A stretch of DNA of 64,000 bases from Ramlibacter ginsenosidimutans (GCF_016654015.1 NZ_JAEPWM010000014.1:29606-93605); one strand, 5' to 3'. Shown: positions 1-10,395, counted from the first letter of the stretch. Notes: generated by a model not told the origin, from the sequence alone. Numbers and translations: made by a program.

Positions 1-1
1 G

Positions 2-562
2 CAACGCCTCATGCCCTCCATCCACGAGGGCGACCGCGTGGTGGAGAACGCCGTGCGGCTCGCGCGCATCGCGCAACTGCTGCAGGTGCCCGTGTGGGCC
101 ACCGAGGAAAACCCGGACGGACTGGGCGGCACCGTGGAAGTCCTGCAGCCGCTGGTGGCCGGGCGCGTGCTGTCCAAGATGGAGTTCGACGCCACCAGCG
201 TGCTGCTGCCCCGGCTCAAGCCCGCGCCGCGCCAGCAGGGCGGGGGCAACGCGCGCAGCCTGCCCAAGCACCTGCAGAAGGCCGCGCCGCCGCCCGATGC
301 AGGACGCGAGAGCATCGTGCTGGCCGGCTGCGAGGCGCATGTGTGCCTGATGCAGACCGCGCTGGGCCTGCTGGAGGAGGAAGTGGAAGTCTGGGTCGTC
401 ACGGATGCGTGCAGTTCGCGCAGCGAGCGCAACCGGGACGCGGCGTTCGACCGCCTCGCCGGCGCGGGCGCGGAGCTCGTCACCACGGAGATGGTCGCGT
501 TCGAATGGCTGCGGGATGCGGGACATCCCCGGTTCAAGGAAGTCCTCGGCATCGTCAAATAG
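2..562 (+). CDS. Isochorismatase-family cysteine hydrolase, 5' truncated by window edge
   Basis: The reading frame is open back to base 2 and the codons before the first Met read Gln-Arg-Leu, as in the usual DLQ-x-RLMP start of this family, so the true start and the catalytic Asp lie outside the window. Counting from that Met, the catalytic Lys is in LSKMEFDA (about residue 56) and the nucleophile Cys in LAGCEAHVCL (about 107). Between them is a Gln/Gly/Lys-rich stretch of roughly 25-30 residues (about 67-97) that typical members lack. Family enzymes hydrolyse small amides or isochorismate-like substrates; the substrate here cannot be read. Fold assignment is sure, function is not. Confidence 0.85.
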   Translation, partial: QRLMPSIHEGDRVVENAVRLARIAQLLQVPVWATEENPDGLGGTVEVLQPLVAGRVLSKMEFDATSVLLPRLKPAPRQQGGGNARSLPKHLQKAAPPPDAGRESIVLAGCEAHVCLMQTALGLLEEEVEVWVVTDACSSRSERNRDAAFDRLAGAGAELVTTEMVAFEWLRDAGHPRFKEVLGIVK

Positions 563-646
563 AAGCCCGGCGTCCGACCGCAAGCGTCAGGCGCCCGCAA
601 GCTGCGTGGCGGACGCTCCACGTTCAACGCTCCACCGGGGACAGGC

Positions 647-2539
647 ATGGCATATGCGGACTTCTACCGTCGCTCGATCGAGGATCGCGACGCCTTCTGG
701 GCCGATCAGGCGAAACTGATAGCCTGGCACGTGGCGCCGCAGCAGATCTGCGACGCCAGCCGGCCGCCGTTCTACCGCTGGTTCGCCGGCGGGCGCACCA
801 ACCTGTGCCACAACGCGGTGGACCGGCACCTGTCCGCGCGCGGCGACCAGGCCGCATTGATCTACGTGTCGACCGAAACGGGGAAGGAGCGCGTCTACAG
901 CTTCCGTGAACTGCATGCCGAGGTGCAGCGCATGGCGGCGGTGCTGCAGGCCCTGGGCACGCGCCAGGGGGACCGCGTGCTGATCTACATGCCCATGATT
1001 CCGGAGGCGGTGTTCGCGATGCTCGCGTGCGCGCGCATCGGGGCGATCCATGCCGTGGTCTTCGGCGGCTTCGCCTCCCATTCGCTCGCCTCCCGCATCG
1101 AGGACGCGACCCCGCGCGTCGTCGTCAGCGCCGACGCGGGTTCGCGCGGCGGCAAGGTGATGCCGTACAAGCCGCTGCTGGACGAAGGCCTGCGTCTTTC
1201 CAGCCACAAGCCGGATGCGGTGCTGCTGGTCGATCGCGGGCTCGCGCCGATGGAGACGGTGGCCGGTCGCGACCATGACTGGGCGACGCTGTCCGCCCTG
1301 CACCGGGATACCCAGGTGCCCTGCGCGTGGCTGGATGCGACCGACATCAGCTACACGCTCTATACCAGCGGCACCACGGGCAAGCCCAAGGGCGTGCAGC
1401 GCGACGTCGGCGGCTACGCGGTGGCGCTCGCCGCGAGCATGAAGCACATCTTCCTGGGCGAGCCCGGCGAGACCTACTTCTCGACCAGCGACATCGGCTG
1501 GGTCGTGGGCCACAGCTACATCGTCTACGGTCCGCTGATCGCGGGCATGGCGACCATCCTGTACGAAGGCCTGCCGATCCGGCCCGACGCCGGCATCTGG
1601 TGGAGCCTGGTGGAGAAGTACAAGGTCGCCTCGATGTTCAGCGCACCGACCGCGGTGCGCGTGCTGAAGAAGCAGGATCCGGCCTTCCTGAAGAAGTACG
1701 ACCTCTCCAGCCTGAAAGCGCTGTTCCTGGCCGGCGAGCCGCTCGACGAGCCCACCGCGCGCTGGATCAACGACGGCCTGGGTGTGCCCGTGATCGACAA
1801 CTACTGGCAGACCGAGAGCGGCTGGCCCATCCTCACGATCGCCAACGGTGTCGAAAGGCAGCACAGCAAGTTCGGCAGCCCCGGCGTGCCCGTGTACGGC
1901 TACGACGTGCGCATCGTGCACGAGTCCACCGGCGAGGAACTCACGGGCCCGGACCAGAAGGGCGTGGTCGTGATCGAGGGGCCGACGCCGCCCGGCTTCA
2001 TGCAGACCGTGTGGAAGGACGACGAGCGCTTCGTCAAGACCTACTGGTCCAGCATCCCGGGCCGGCAGGTGTACAGCACCTTCGACTGGGGCATCCGCGA
2101 CGAGGACGGCTATTTCTATATCCTCGGACGCACCGACGACGTGATCAACGTGGCGGGCCACCGCCTGGGCACGCGCGAGATCGAGGAGAGCATTTCCAGC
2201 CATCCCAACATTGCCGAGGTCGCGGTGGTCGGCGTGGCCGATGCGCTCAAGGGCCAGGTGGCCATGGCCTTCGCGGTCGTGAAGGACGCCTCGGCGCTCG
2301 GCGACGCGAAGGCGGCGCTCAAGCTCGAGGGCGAGGTGATGAAGCTGGTGGACGACACGCTCGGCGCCGTGGCGCGGCCCGCACGCGTGCGCTTCGTGAC
2401 CGTGCTGCCCAAGACCCGCAGCGGCAAGCTCCTGCGCCGGGCGATCCAGGCGGTGTGCGAAGGCCGCGACGCCGGCGACCTCACCACCATCGAGGACCCC
2501 ACGGCCCTGCAGCAGATCAAGGACCTCGTGCAGGCCTGA
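647..2539 (+). CDS. prpE: Propionyl-CoA synthetase (AMP-forming)
   Basis: 630-residue acyl-CoA synthetase of the ANL superfamily, the usual length for PrpE. It activates propionate (and possibly acetate) with ATP and CoA through an acyl-adenylate, feeding the methylcitrate cycle. The adenylation motif YTSGTTGKPKGVQRD lies near residues 238-252; the VQRD ending is typical of PrpE rather than Acs. The reacylation-controlled lysine is in SGKLLRRAI near residue 594, so acetylation control by a sirtuin such as the one at 40400 is plausible. It lies 84 bases after the hydrolase and 191 before sucA, so it may be transcribed alone. Acetyl-CoA synthetase is the main alternative. Confidence 0.88.
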   Translation: MAYADFYRRSIEDRDAFWADQAKLIAWHVAPQQICDASRPPFYRWFAGGRTNLCHNAVDRHLSARGDQAALIYVSTETGKERVYSFRELHAEVQRMAAVLQALGTRQGDRVLIYMPMIPEAVFAMLACARIGAIHAVVFGGFASHSLASRIEDATPRVVVSADAGSRGGKVMPYKPLLDEGLRLSSHKPDAVLLVDRGLAPMETVAGRDHDWATLSALHRDTQVPCAWLDATDISYTLYTSGTTGKPKGVQRDVGGYAVALAASMKHIFLGEPGETYFSTSDIGWVVGHSYIVYGPLIAGMATILYEGLPIRPDAGIWWSLVEKYKVASMFSAPTAVRVLKKQDPAFLKKYDLSSLKALFLAGEPLDEPTARWINDGLGVPVIDNYWQTESGWPILTIANGVERQHSKFGSPGVPVYGYDVRIVHESTGEELTGPDQKGVVVIEGPTPPGFMQTVWKDDERFVKTYWSSIPGRQVYSTFDWGIRDEDGYFYILGRTDDVINVAGHRLGTREIEESISSHPNIAEVAVVGVADALKGQVAMAFAVVKDASALGDAKAALKLEGEVMKLVDDTLGAVARPARVRFVTVLPKTRSGKLLRRAIQAVCEGRDAGDLTTIEDPTALQQIKDLVQA

Positions 2540-2571
2540 GCGCGGCTGCGCTCCGCTTGCATTGGGCGGGA

Positions 2572-2590
2572 ATCACCATACCTTGGTGAT
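2572..2590. promoter_or_regulatory. Inverted repeat in the prpE-sucA gap, operator-like
   Basis: ATCACCA and TGGTGAT form a perfect 7-base dyad around a 5-base spacer, about 140 bases before the sucA start codon. The rest of the 191-base gap is AT-richer than the surroundings and contains a CACAAT that could be a -10. This is where a regulator of the 2-oxoglutarate dehydrogenase operon would be expected to bind, but no specific regulator can be named. Confidence 0.4.
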
Positions 2591-2730
2591 AACCCGTATT
2601 CGGTGGCACAATCCGGACCGCAACAAGGCCCCTTCCAGCCACAGTCGCATCCGCCAACCGGTAAAGCCGTGCCGCGGAGGGTTTTCCAACCAGCTCAGGC
2701 TCCCTGCAGGGGAGCGGAAAGTAGCGAAGG

Positions 2731-5601
2731 ATGAGCGACCACAGCTCCGTCTACACTGCCTATCAAGGCAACTCGTATCTCTTCGGGGGCAACGCGCCCT
2801 ATGTCGAGGAGATGTACGAGAACTACCTCGCCAATCCCGGCAGCGTGCCGGACCACTGGCGCGAGTACTTCGACGCCCTCCAGCACGTTCCTGCCGTCGA
2901 CGGCAGCAACGCCAAGGACGTCCCCCACCTTCCGGTCGTCAACGCCTTCGCGCAACGCGCCAAGCAGGGCGGCACCAAGGTCGTCATCGCCGGTGGCGCC
3001 GACCTCGAACTCGCCCGCAAGCGCACCGCGGTCCAGCAGCTGATCGCTGCCTACCGCAACGTGGGCGTGCGCTGGGCCGACGTCGACCCGCTCAAGCGCG
3101 ACGTTCGCGAGAACATCCCGGAGCTCGAGCCGTCCTTCTACGGTTTCACCGACGCCGACCAGGAAGCGGTGTTCAACACCAGCAACACCTTCTTCGGCAA
3201 GGAGTCGATGTCGCTGCGCGAGCTGATCAACGCGCTGCGCGAGACGTACTGCGGCACCATCGGCGCCGAGTTCATGTACATCAGCGACCAGAACCGCAAG
3301 CGCTGGTGGCAGCAGAAGCTGGAGTCGATCCGCTCCAAGCCAAACTTCGACGCCGAGAAGAAGCGCCACATCCTCGACCGCCTTACCGCGGCCGAAGGGC
3401 TTGAGCGCTTCCTGCACACCAAGTACGTGGGCCAGAAGCGCTTCTCGCTGGAAGGCGGCGAGAGCTTCATCGCCTCGATGGACGAGCTGGTCCAGCAGGC
3501 CGGCGCCAAGGGCGTGCAGGAAGTGGTGATCGGCATGGCCCACCGCGGCCGCCTGAACGTGCTGGTCAACACGCTCGGCAAGATGCCCGCTGACCTGTTC
3601 GCCGAGTTCGAGCACACGGCGCCGGAAGACCTCCCCGCCGGCGACGTCAAGTACCACCAGGGCTTCAGCTCCGACGTCAGCACCCCTGGCGGCCCGGTGC
3701 ACCTGTCGCTGGCCTTCAACCCTTCGCACCTGGAAATCGTCAACCCGGTGGTCGAGGGCTCGGCACGCGCCCGCATGGACCGCCGTGGCGATGACCAGGG
3801 CAAGCAGGTGCTGCCGGTGCTGGTGCACGGCGACGCGGCCATCGCCGGCCAGGGCGTGGTGCAGGAGACGCTCGCGCTGGCCGAGACCCGTGGCTACTTC
3901 ACGGGCGGCACGGTGCACATCGTCATCAACAACCAGATCGGCTTCACCACCTCCGACCCGCGCGACTCGCGCTCCACGCTGTATTGCACGGACGTGGTCA
4001 AGATGATCGAGGCGCCGGTGCTGCACGTGAACGGCGACGACCCGGAAGCCGTGGTGCTGGCGACGCAGCTCGCCCTGGAGTACCGCCAGGAATTCGCCAA
4101 GGACGTGGTGGTGGACATCGTCTGCTTCCGCAAGCTGGGCCACAACGAGCAGGACACGCCGGCGCTGACGCAGCCGCTGATGTACAAGAAGATCGCGGCG
4201 CACCCCGGCACGCGCAGGCTGTACGCCGACAAGCTGGCCGCGCAGGGCCTCGGCGACACGCTGGGCGACGACATGGTCAAGGCCTACCGCGCCGCCATGG
4301 ACGCCGGCAAGCACACGGTCGACCCGGTGCTGTCCAACTTCAAGAGCAAGTACGCCGTCGACTGGGCGCCCTTCCTCGGCAAGAAGTGGACCGACGCGGC
4401 CGACACCGCGATCCCGCTGGCCGAGTGGAAGCGCCTGGCCGAGCGCATCACGACCGTGCCCCAGAACTTCACCGTGCACCCGCTGGTGCGCAAGGTGCTG
4501 GAAGACCGCGCGGCCATGGGCCGCGGCGAGGTCAACGTCGACTGGGGCATGGGCGAGCACATGGCCTTCGCCTCGCTGGTCGCCTCCGGCTACCCGGTGC
4601 GCCTGTCCGGCGAGGACGTGGGCCGCGGCACCTTCGTGCACCGCCACGCCGTGCTGCACGACCAGAACCGCGAGCGCTGGGACGTCGGCACCTACGTGCC
4701 GCTGGAACACGTCGCCGACAACCAGGCGCCCTTCGTCGTCATCGACTCCATCCTGTCGGAAGAGGCGGTGCTGGGCTTCGAGTACGGCTACGCCTCCAAC
4801 GACCCGAACACGCTGGTCATCTGGGAAGCGCAGTTCGGCGACTTCGCCAACGGCGCGCAGGTGGTGATCGACCAGTTCATCGCCTCGGGCGAAGTGAAGT
4901 GGGGCCGCGTCAACGGCATCACGCTGATGCTGCCGCACGGCTACGAGGGCCAGGGTCCCGAGCACAGCTCGGCGCGCCTGGAGCGTTTCATGCAGCTGTC
5001 GGCCGACGCCAACATGCAGGTCTGCCAGCCGACGACGGCCAGCCAGATCTTCCACCTGCTGCGCCGGCAGATGGTGCGCAACCTGCGCAAGCCGCTGGTG
5101 ATCATGACGCCCAAGTCCCTGCTGCGGAACAAGGACGCCACCTCGCCGCTCGCGGAGTTCACCAAGGGCACGTTCCAGACGGTGATCCCGGAGAACAAGG
5201 AACTGAAGGCCGACAGGGTCAAGCGCCTGGTCGTGTGCTCGGGCAAGGTCTACTACGACCTGGCCAAGAAGCGCGAGGAGAAGGGCGCCGACGACGTCGC
5301 CATCATCCGCGTGGAGCAGCTGTATCCGTTCCCGCACAAGGCGTTCGCCGCGGAGCTGAAGAAGTATCCCAACGTGACCGACATCGTGTGGTGCCAGGAC
5401 GAGCCGCAGAACCAGGGCGCGTGGTTCTTCATCCAGCACAACATCCACGAGAACATGCAGGAAGGCCAGAAGCTGGGTTATGCCGGCCGGGCGGCCTCCG
5501 CATCGCCCGCCGTGGGCTATTCGCACCTGCACACGGAGCAGCAGAAGGCGCTGGTGGATGCCGCCTTCGCGAAGCTGAAGGGATTCGTCCTCTCCAAGTA
5601 G
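2731..5601 (+). CDS. sucA: 2-oxoglutarate dehydrogenase E1 component
   Basis: 956-residue thiamine-diphosphate-dependent decarboxylase, slightly longer than E. coli SucA (933). It decarboxylates 2-oxoglutarate and transfers the succinyl group to the E2 lipoyl domain in the TCA cycle. The N-terminal YLFGGNAPYVEEMYE segment, the GMAHRGRLNVLVN motif (about 267) with the following ThDP domain, and the C-terminal GYEGQGPEHSSARLER and WCQDEPQNQGAW motifs are all intact. The stretch AAEGLERFLHTKYVGQKRFS is diagnostic of E1o. A purine-rich GGGGAGCGGAAAG lies shortly before the ATG. It heads sucA-sucB-lpd-zapE. Confidence 0.97.
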   Translation: MSDHSSVYTAYQGNSYLFGGNAPYVEEMYENYLANPGSVPDHWREYFDALQHVPAVDGSNAKDVPHLPVVNAFAQRAKQGGTKVVIAGGADLELARKRTAVQQLIAAYRNVGVRWADVDPLKRDVRENIPELEPSFYGFTDADQEAVFNTSNTFFGKESMSLRELINALRETYCGTIGAEFMYISDQNRKRWWQQKLESIRSKPNFDAEKKRHILDRLTAAEGLERFLHTKYVGQKRFSLEGGESFIASMDELVQQAGAKGVQEVVIGMAHRGRLNVLVNTLGKMPADLFAEFEHTAPEDLPAGDVKYHQGFSSDVSTPGGPVHLSLAFNPSHLEIVNPVVEGSARARMDRRGDDQGKQVLPVLVHGDAAIAGQGVVQETLALAETRGYFTGGTVHIVINNQIGFTTSDPRDSRSTLYCTDVVKMIEAPVLHVNGDDPEAVVLATQLALEYRQEFAKDVVVDIVCFRKLGHNEQDTPALTQPLMYKKIAAHPGTRRLYADKLAAQGLGDTLGDDMVKAYRAAMDAGKHTVDPVLSNFKSKYAVDWAPFLGKKWTDAADTAIPLAEWKRLAERITTVPQNFTVHPLVRKVLEDRAAMGRGEVNVDWGMGEHMAFASLVASGYPVRLSGEDVGRGTFVHRHAVLHDQNRERWDVGTYVPLEHVADNQAPFVVIDSILSEEAVLGFEYGYASNDPNTLVIWEAQFGDFANGAQVVIDQFIASGEVKWGRVNGITLMLPHGYEGQGPEHSSARLERFMQLSADANMQVCQPTTASQIFHLLRRQMVRNLRKPLVIMTPKSLLRNKDATSPLAEFTKGTFQTVIPENKELKADRVKRLVVCSGKVYYDLAKKREEKGADDVAIIRVEQLYPFPHKAFAAELKKYPNVTDIVWCQDEPQNQGAWFFIQHNIHENMQEGQKLGYAGRAASASPAVGYSHLHTEQQKALVDAAFAKLKGFVLSK

Positions 5602-5709
5602 CGATGTTTCCGACGCCTCCGGCGCGGAAATGTCTGCGCGCGGTCGACACGGACCTGGTGGCCGGTCACCGCGCGCGGGTGCACCCAATCGAATCTAGAA
5701 AGAACTCCA

Positions 5710-6975
5710 ATGGCTATCGTTGAAGTAAAGGTCCCGCAACTGTCCGAGTCGGTTGCAGAAGCGACCCTGTTGCAGTGGAAGAAGAAGGCCGGCGAGGCCG
5801 TGGCGGTGGACGAGATCCTGATCGAGATCGAGACCGACAAGGTGGTGCTCGAAGTGCCTGCCCCCAGCGCCGGCGTGCTCGCCGAGATCGTGGTCGCCGA
5901 CGGAGCCACTGTCACCGCCGACCAGGTGATCGCGAAGATCGACACCGAAGGCAAGGCCAGCGCCGCGGCGCCGGCAGCGACTGCGAAGGCGGCTGCTCCG
6001 GCTCCCGCTGCCGCGAGCGCCGCTGCCCCGGCCACCGGAGGCTCCAGGTCCGACGTGGCCATGCCCGCCGCCGCCAAGATGATGGCGGACAACAAGCTGG
6101 CCACGGGTTCCGTCGCCGGCACCGGCCGCGACGGCCGCGTGACCAAGGGCGACGTGATCGGCGCACTGGCCGGCGGCGCCACCGCCAAGGTCGCTGCTCC
6201 CGTCCCGGCCCCGGCTGCCGCGCGTGCCCCGCTGGCGCAGGTCGCCGCGCCCGTGGGCGGCGCGGACCTGGGCGATCGCCCCGAGCAGCGCGTGCCGATG
6301 TCGCGCCTGCGCGCGCGCGTGGCCGAGCGCCTGCTGCAGTCGCAGAGCACGAACGCCATCCTCACCACCTTCAACGAGGTCAACATGGCCCCGGTGATGG
6401 AGATGCGCAAGCGCTTCCAGGACAAGTTCGAGAAGGAACACGGCGTCAAGATCGGCTTCATGTCCTTCTTCGTGAAGGCGGCCGTGCACGCGCTCAAGAA
6501 GTACCCGGTGATCAACGCCTCGGTGGACGGCAACGACATCGTCTATCACGGCTACTTCGACATCGGCATCGCCGTGGGCTCGCCGCGCGGGCTGGTGGTG
6601 CCCATCCTGCGCAATGCGGACCAGATGTCCTTCGCCGACATCGAGAAGAAGATCGCCGAGTACGGCGCCAAGGCGCGCGACGGCAAGCTGGGCCTGGAAG
6701 AACTCACCGGCGGAACGTTCTCGATCTCGAACGGCGGCGTGTTCGGCTCGATGCTGTCCACTCCCATCATCAACCCGCCGCAGTCCGCCATCCTCGGCGT
6801 GCACGCGACCAAGGACCGCGCGGTGGTGGAGAACGGGCAGATCGTCATCCGCCCGATGAACTATCTCGCCATGTCCTACGACCACCGCATCATCGACGGC
6901 CGCGAAGCCGTGCTGGGCCTGGTGGCGATGAAGGAAGCGCTGGAAGATCCGGCGCGGCTGCTGTTCGATATCTGA
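5710..6975 (+). CDS. sucB: Dihydrolipoyllysine succinyltransferase (E2 of 2-oxoglutarate dehydrogenase)
   Basis: 421 residues in the E2 order: lipoyl domain (1-77) with the lipoylated lysine in ETDKVVLE (Lys44), an Ala/Pro-rich linker, the peripheral subunit-binding domain (about 115-155, ending TGRDGRVTKGDV), a second linker, then the catalytic core ending in SYDHRIIDGREAV with His392 and Asp396. A single lipoyl domain and the succinyl-type core fit E2o rather than pyruvate E2. It transfers the succinyl group from lipoamide to CoA. The 108-base gap after sucA contains a GC-rich hairpin-prone stretch but no obvious terminator. Confidence 0.97.
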   Translation: MAIVEVKVPQLSESVAEATLLQWKKKAGEAVAVDEILIEIETDKVVLEVPAPSAGVLAEIVVADGATVTADQVIAKIDTEGKASAAAPAATAKAAAPAPAAASAAAPATGGSRSDVAMPAAAKMMADNKLATGSVAGTGRDGRVTKGDVIGALAGGATAKVAAPVPAPAAARAPLAQVAAPVGGADLGDRPEQRVPMSRLRARVAERLLQSQSTNAILTTFNEVNMAPVMEMRKRFQDKFEKEHGVKIGFMSFFVKAAVHALKKYPVINASVDGNDIVYHGYFDIGIAVGSPRGLVVPILRNADQMSFADIEKKIAEYGAKARDGKLGLEELTGGTFSISNGGVFGSMLSTPIINPPQSAILGVHATKDRAVVENGQIVIRPMNYLAMSYDHRIIDGREAVLGLVAMKEALEDPARLLFDI

Positions 6976-6982
6976 GAAAACC

Positions 6983-7063
6983 AGGGGTTAGGGGCTAGAG
7001 GCTAGGGACCAGGGCAACAGCCGGTTCCTCCCCAGACCCTAGGCCCTAGAACCTAGCCCCTCA
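6983..7063. repeat. Dyad repeat of CTAGGG-type units between sucB and lpd (family A)
   Basis: Nearly the whole 90-base gap is two facing arms. The left arm (6983-7007) is built from overlapping GGGGCTAG/GGCTAGGG units and the right arm (7037-7061) from their complements CCCTAGGC/CCTAGCCC; the arms match at 20 of 25 positions when one is inverted. The right arm ends five bases before the lpd ATG, so no normal ribosome-binding site remains there. The RNA would form a long stem-loop between E2 and E3. Confidence 0.75.
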
Positions 7064-7065
7064 CC

Positions 7066-8484
<1,419 letters not shown>

Positions 8485-8488
8485 GAAA

Positions 8489-8587
8489 GTGAACGCAGAG
8501 TGCGCAAAGGTGACGCAGAGGACGCAGAGAAGACCATCATGAATTTTTCTGCGTCCTCTGCGAAACCTCTGCGTCCTCTGCGTTCAC
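8489..8587. repeat. GCAGAG-unit dyad repeat, copy 1 (family B)
   Basis: Left arm 8489-8531 consists of tandem AACGCAGAG, CGCAAAGG and GACGCAGAG units; right arm 8547-8587 is the near-complement (CTGCGTCCTCTGCG and CCTCTGCGTTCAC). The spacer is about 15 bases. It fills the lpd-zapE gap, stopping seven bases before the zapE ATG. Related copies are at 31616, 34988 and 55441. Confidence 0.85.
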
Positions 8588-8594
8588 CTGTCCA

Positions 8595-9692
8595 ATGAGC
8601 GTCCGCGACGTCTATTACGACGAGCTGAAGGCGCGCGGCTACGACAGCGACCCCGCGCAATTGCGTGGCGTCAATGCGCTGGACCGGTGCGCGACCGAGT
8701 GGTCGCAGTACAAGGGGCAGCGCTCCAATGCGATCAAGAAGCTGATCAACCGGCCGCCGATTCCGCGCGGCGTCTATCTGTACGGCGGGGTGGGGCGCGG
8801 CAAGAGCTTCCTGATGGACTGCTTCTTCCAGGCCGTGCCGGTGGTGCGCAAGACCCGCCTGCACTTCCACGAGTTCATGCGCGAGGTGCACCGCGAGCTC
8901 GCGGAGCTGCAGGGCACCGTGAATCCGCTGGACGCGCTCGGTGCGCGCATCGCCAAGCGCTATCGCCTGATCTGCTTCGACGAGTTCCACGTCGCGGACA
9001 TCACCGACGCGATGATCCTGCACCGGCTGCTGGTCGCGCTGTTCGACAACGGCGTGGGCTTCGTCACCACGTCCAATTTCTGCCCGGACGATCTCTACCC
9101 GAACGGCCTGCACCGCGATCGCATCCTGCCCGCCATCGCGCTGCTGAACGAGAAGCTGGAAGTCGTCAACGTGGACAACGGCACCGACTACCGGCGCCGC
9201 ACCATGGAGCAGGTGAAGCTGTACCACACGCCGCTCGGGCCCGAAGCCGACGCCGAGATGGACCAGGCCTTCACGCAGCTCGCCGCCTCGCGCGACGAGG
9301 ATCCGGTCCTGCAGATCGAGCACCGCGAGATCCGAGCGCGCCGCAAGGCCGGCGGGGTGGTGTGGTTCGACTTCCGCACCCTGTGCGGCGGCCCGCGCTC
9401 GCAGAACGACTACCTCGAGATCGCCACGCAGTTCCACACCGTGCTGCTCAGCGACGTGCCGCGCATGTCGGTCCGCAACGCTTCCGAGGCACGAAGATTT
9501 ACCTGGCTGGTGGACGTCCTTTACGATCGCCGTGTCAAACTGATCCTGTCGGCCGCGGTGCCGCCGGAGGCGCTGTACACCGAGGGGCCGCTGGCCCACG
9601 AGTTCCCGCGCACCGTGTCCCGCCTGGCCGAGATGCAGTCCGCCGACTTCCTCGCCCTCGAACACCGCACCGTCGACACCCGCCTGACATGA
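8595..9692 (+). CDS. zapE: Cell division ATPase ZapE (AFG1-like)
   Basis: 365-residue AFG1-type P-loop ATPase that associates with the Z ring in proteobacteria. Walker A is YGGVGRGKS (63-71) and Walker B is LICFDEFHVADITDAMIL. The C-terminal NASEARRFTWLVDVLYD and the final LALEHRTVD segment are typical. It closes the sucAB-lpd transcript, a placement common in Burkholderiales. Its TGA overlaps the next gene's ATG (ATGA), so translation is probably coupled. A normal ribosome-binding site is missing because the family B repeat takes that position. Confidence 0.95.
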   Translation: MSVRDVYYDELKARGYDSDPAQLRGVNALDRCATEWSQYKGQRSNAIKKLINRPPIPRGVYLYGGVGRGKSFLMDCFFQAVPVVRKTRLHFHEFMREVHRELAELQGTVNPLDALGARIAKRYRLICFDEFHVADITDAMILHRLLVALFDNGVGFVTTSNFCPDDLYPNGLHRDRILPAIALLNEKLEVVNVDNGTDYRRRTMEQVKLYHTPLGPEADAEMDQAFTQLAASRDEDPVLQIEHREIRARRKAGGVVWFDFRTLCGGPRSQNDYLEIATQFHTVLLSDVPRMSVRNASEARRFTWLVDVLYDRRVKLILSAAVPPEALYTEGPLAHEFPRTVSRLAEMQSADFLALEHRTVDTRLT

Positions 9693-10378
9693 CGACCCAG
9701 CTGCACCGAACGTTCCACGCCTGGCTGCCGCGCCGCGGCCTCCTCGCGCTGGCGCTGCTCGCGTCGGCGGCGGTGCATGCGCAACAGGTGCCCAACGAAG
9801 CAGCGGAGCGGGAACGGCTGCACAGCGAGCACGCCTCGGCCGACAAGCGCCTGGCCGAGGCGCAGAAGGCCTGTCGCGCGAAGTTCGCCGTCAACGACTG
9901 CCTCGACAAGGCGCGGCGCGAGTACAACGCGACGGTCGGCGAACTCAAGCGGCAGGAGCGCATCCTCGACGATGTCCAGCGCAAGCAGCGCGCCGCTGCC
10001 CGCCAGAAGGAGATCGACGAGCGCAACTCGCCCGAGCACCAGCAGCAGGAGGCTGCCAAGCGCGCGAAGTCGCTGGCGGACCAGCAGGAGCGCGAGGCCC
10101 GCGCGGCGGAAAAGGCAGCCAAGCGCAGTGCCGACGAGGCGGAGCATGCGAAGCGCGGCGTCCAGGTCAAGACGCCCAGGGGCGAGCCGGGCCCGCAAGG
10201 CAGCCCGCGCGATCCGCACGCGCCCGAGGCCCACGGGCCCACGCCCGAAGAGGCTGTCAGGAATCGGGCGGCCTACGAGGAGCGGCTGCAGGAAGCCGAG
10301 AAGCACAAGGCGGAAGTCGCTGCGCGCAATGCGCAACGCAAGAAGCCGGCCGCGGCCGACCTGCCGCCCCCGCAGTAG
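9689..10378 (+). CDS. Secreted coiled-coil protein of unknown function
   Basis: 229 residues starting in the ATGA overlap with zapE. The N-terminus has basic residues, a hydrophobic core and an AHA cleavage site near residue 32, a clear Sec signal peptide. The rest is highly charged: Glu/Lys/Arg/Ala heptad-like sequence, consistent with a long periplasmic coiled coil, and two cysteines in QKACRAKFAVNDCLDKARRE that could form a disulfide. The C-terminus is Pro-rich and disordered. Similar short periplasmic proteins with a paired-Cys segment occur beside zapE-type genes in related bacteria, but no function is known to me. Confidence 0.8.
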   Translation: MTTQLHRTFHAWLPRRGLLALALLASAAVHAQQVPNEAAERERLHSEHASADKRLAEAQKACRAKFAVNDCLDKARREYNATVGELKRQERILDDVQRKQRAAARQKEIDERNSPEHQQQEAAKRAKSLADQQEREARAAEKAAKRSADEAEHAKRGVQVKTPRGEPGPQGSPRDPHAPEAHGPTPEEAVRNRAAYEERLQEAEKHKAEVAARNAQRKKPAAADLPPPQ

Positions 10379-10395
10379 GCCGGCCTCAGCCGGCC
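10378..10395. terminator. GC hairpin between convergent genes
   Basis: GGCCGGC-CTCA-GCCGGCC, a perfect 7-base stem with a 4-base loop, starts on the last base of the upstream stop codon and runs into the 3' end of the convergent phosphatase gene. There is no T tract, so it may only pause or protect transcripts. Confidence 0.4.

Noticed and set aside
2695..5688. 997-codon minus-strand frame opposite sucA
   Set aside because: Mirror of sucA codon bias; low-complexity Val/His/Arg product, no domain.
8489..8587. GCAGAG tandem units as a CRISPR array
   Set aside because: Units are 8-9 bases, with no regular spacers and no cas genes; the arms are complementary instead.
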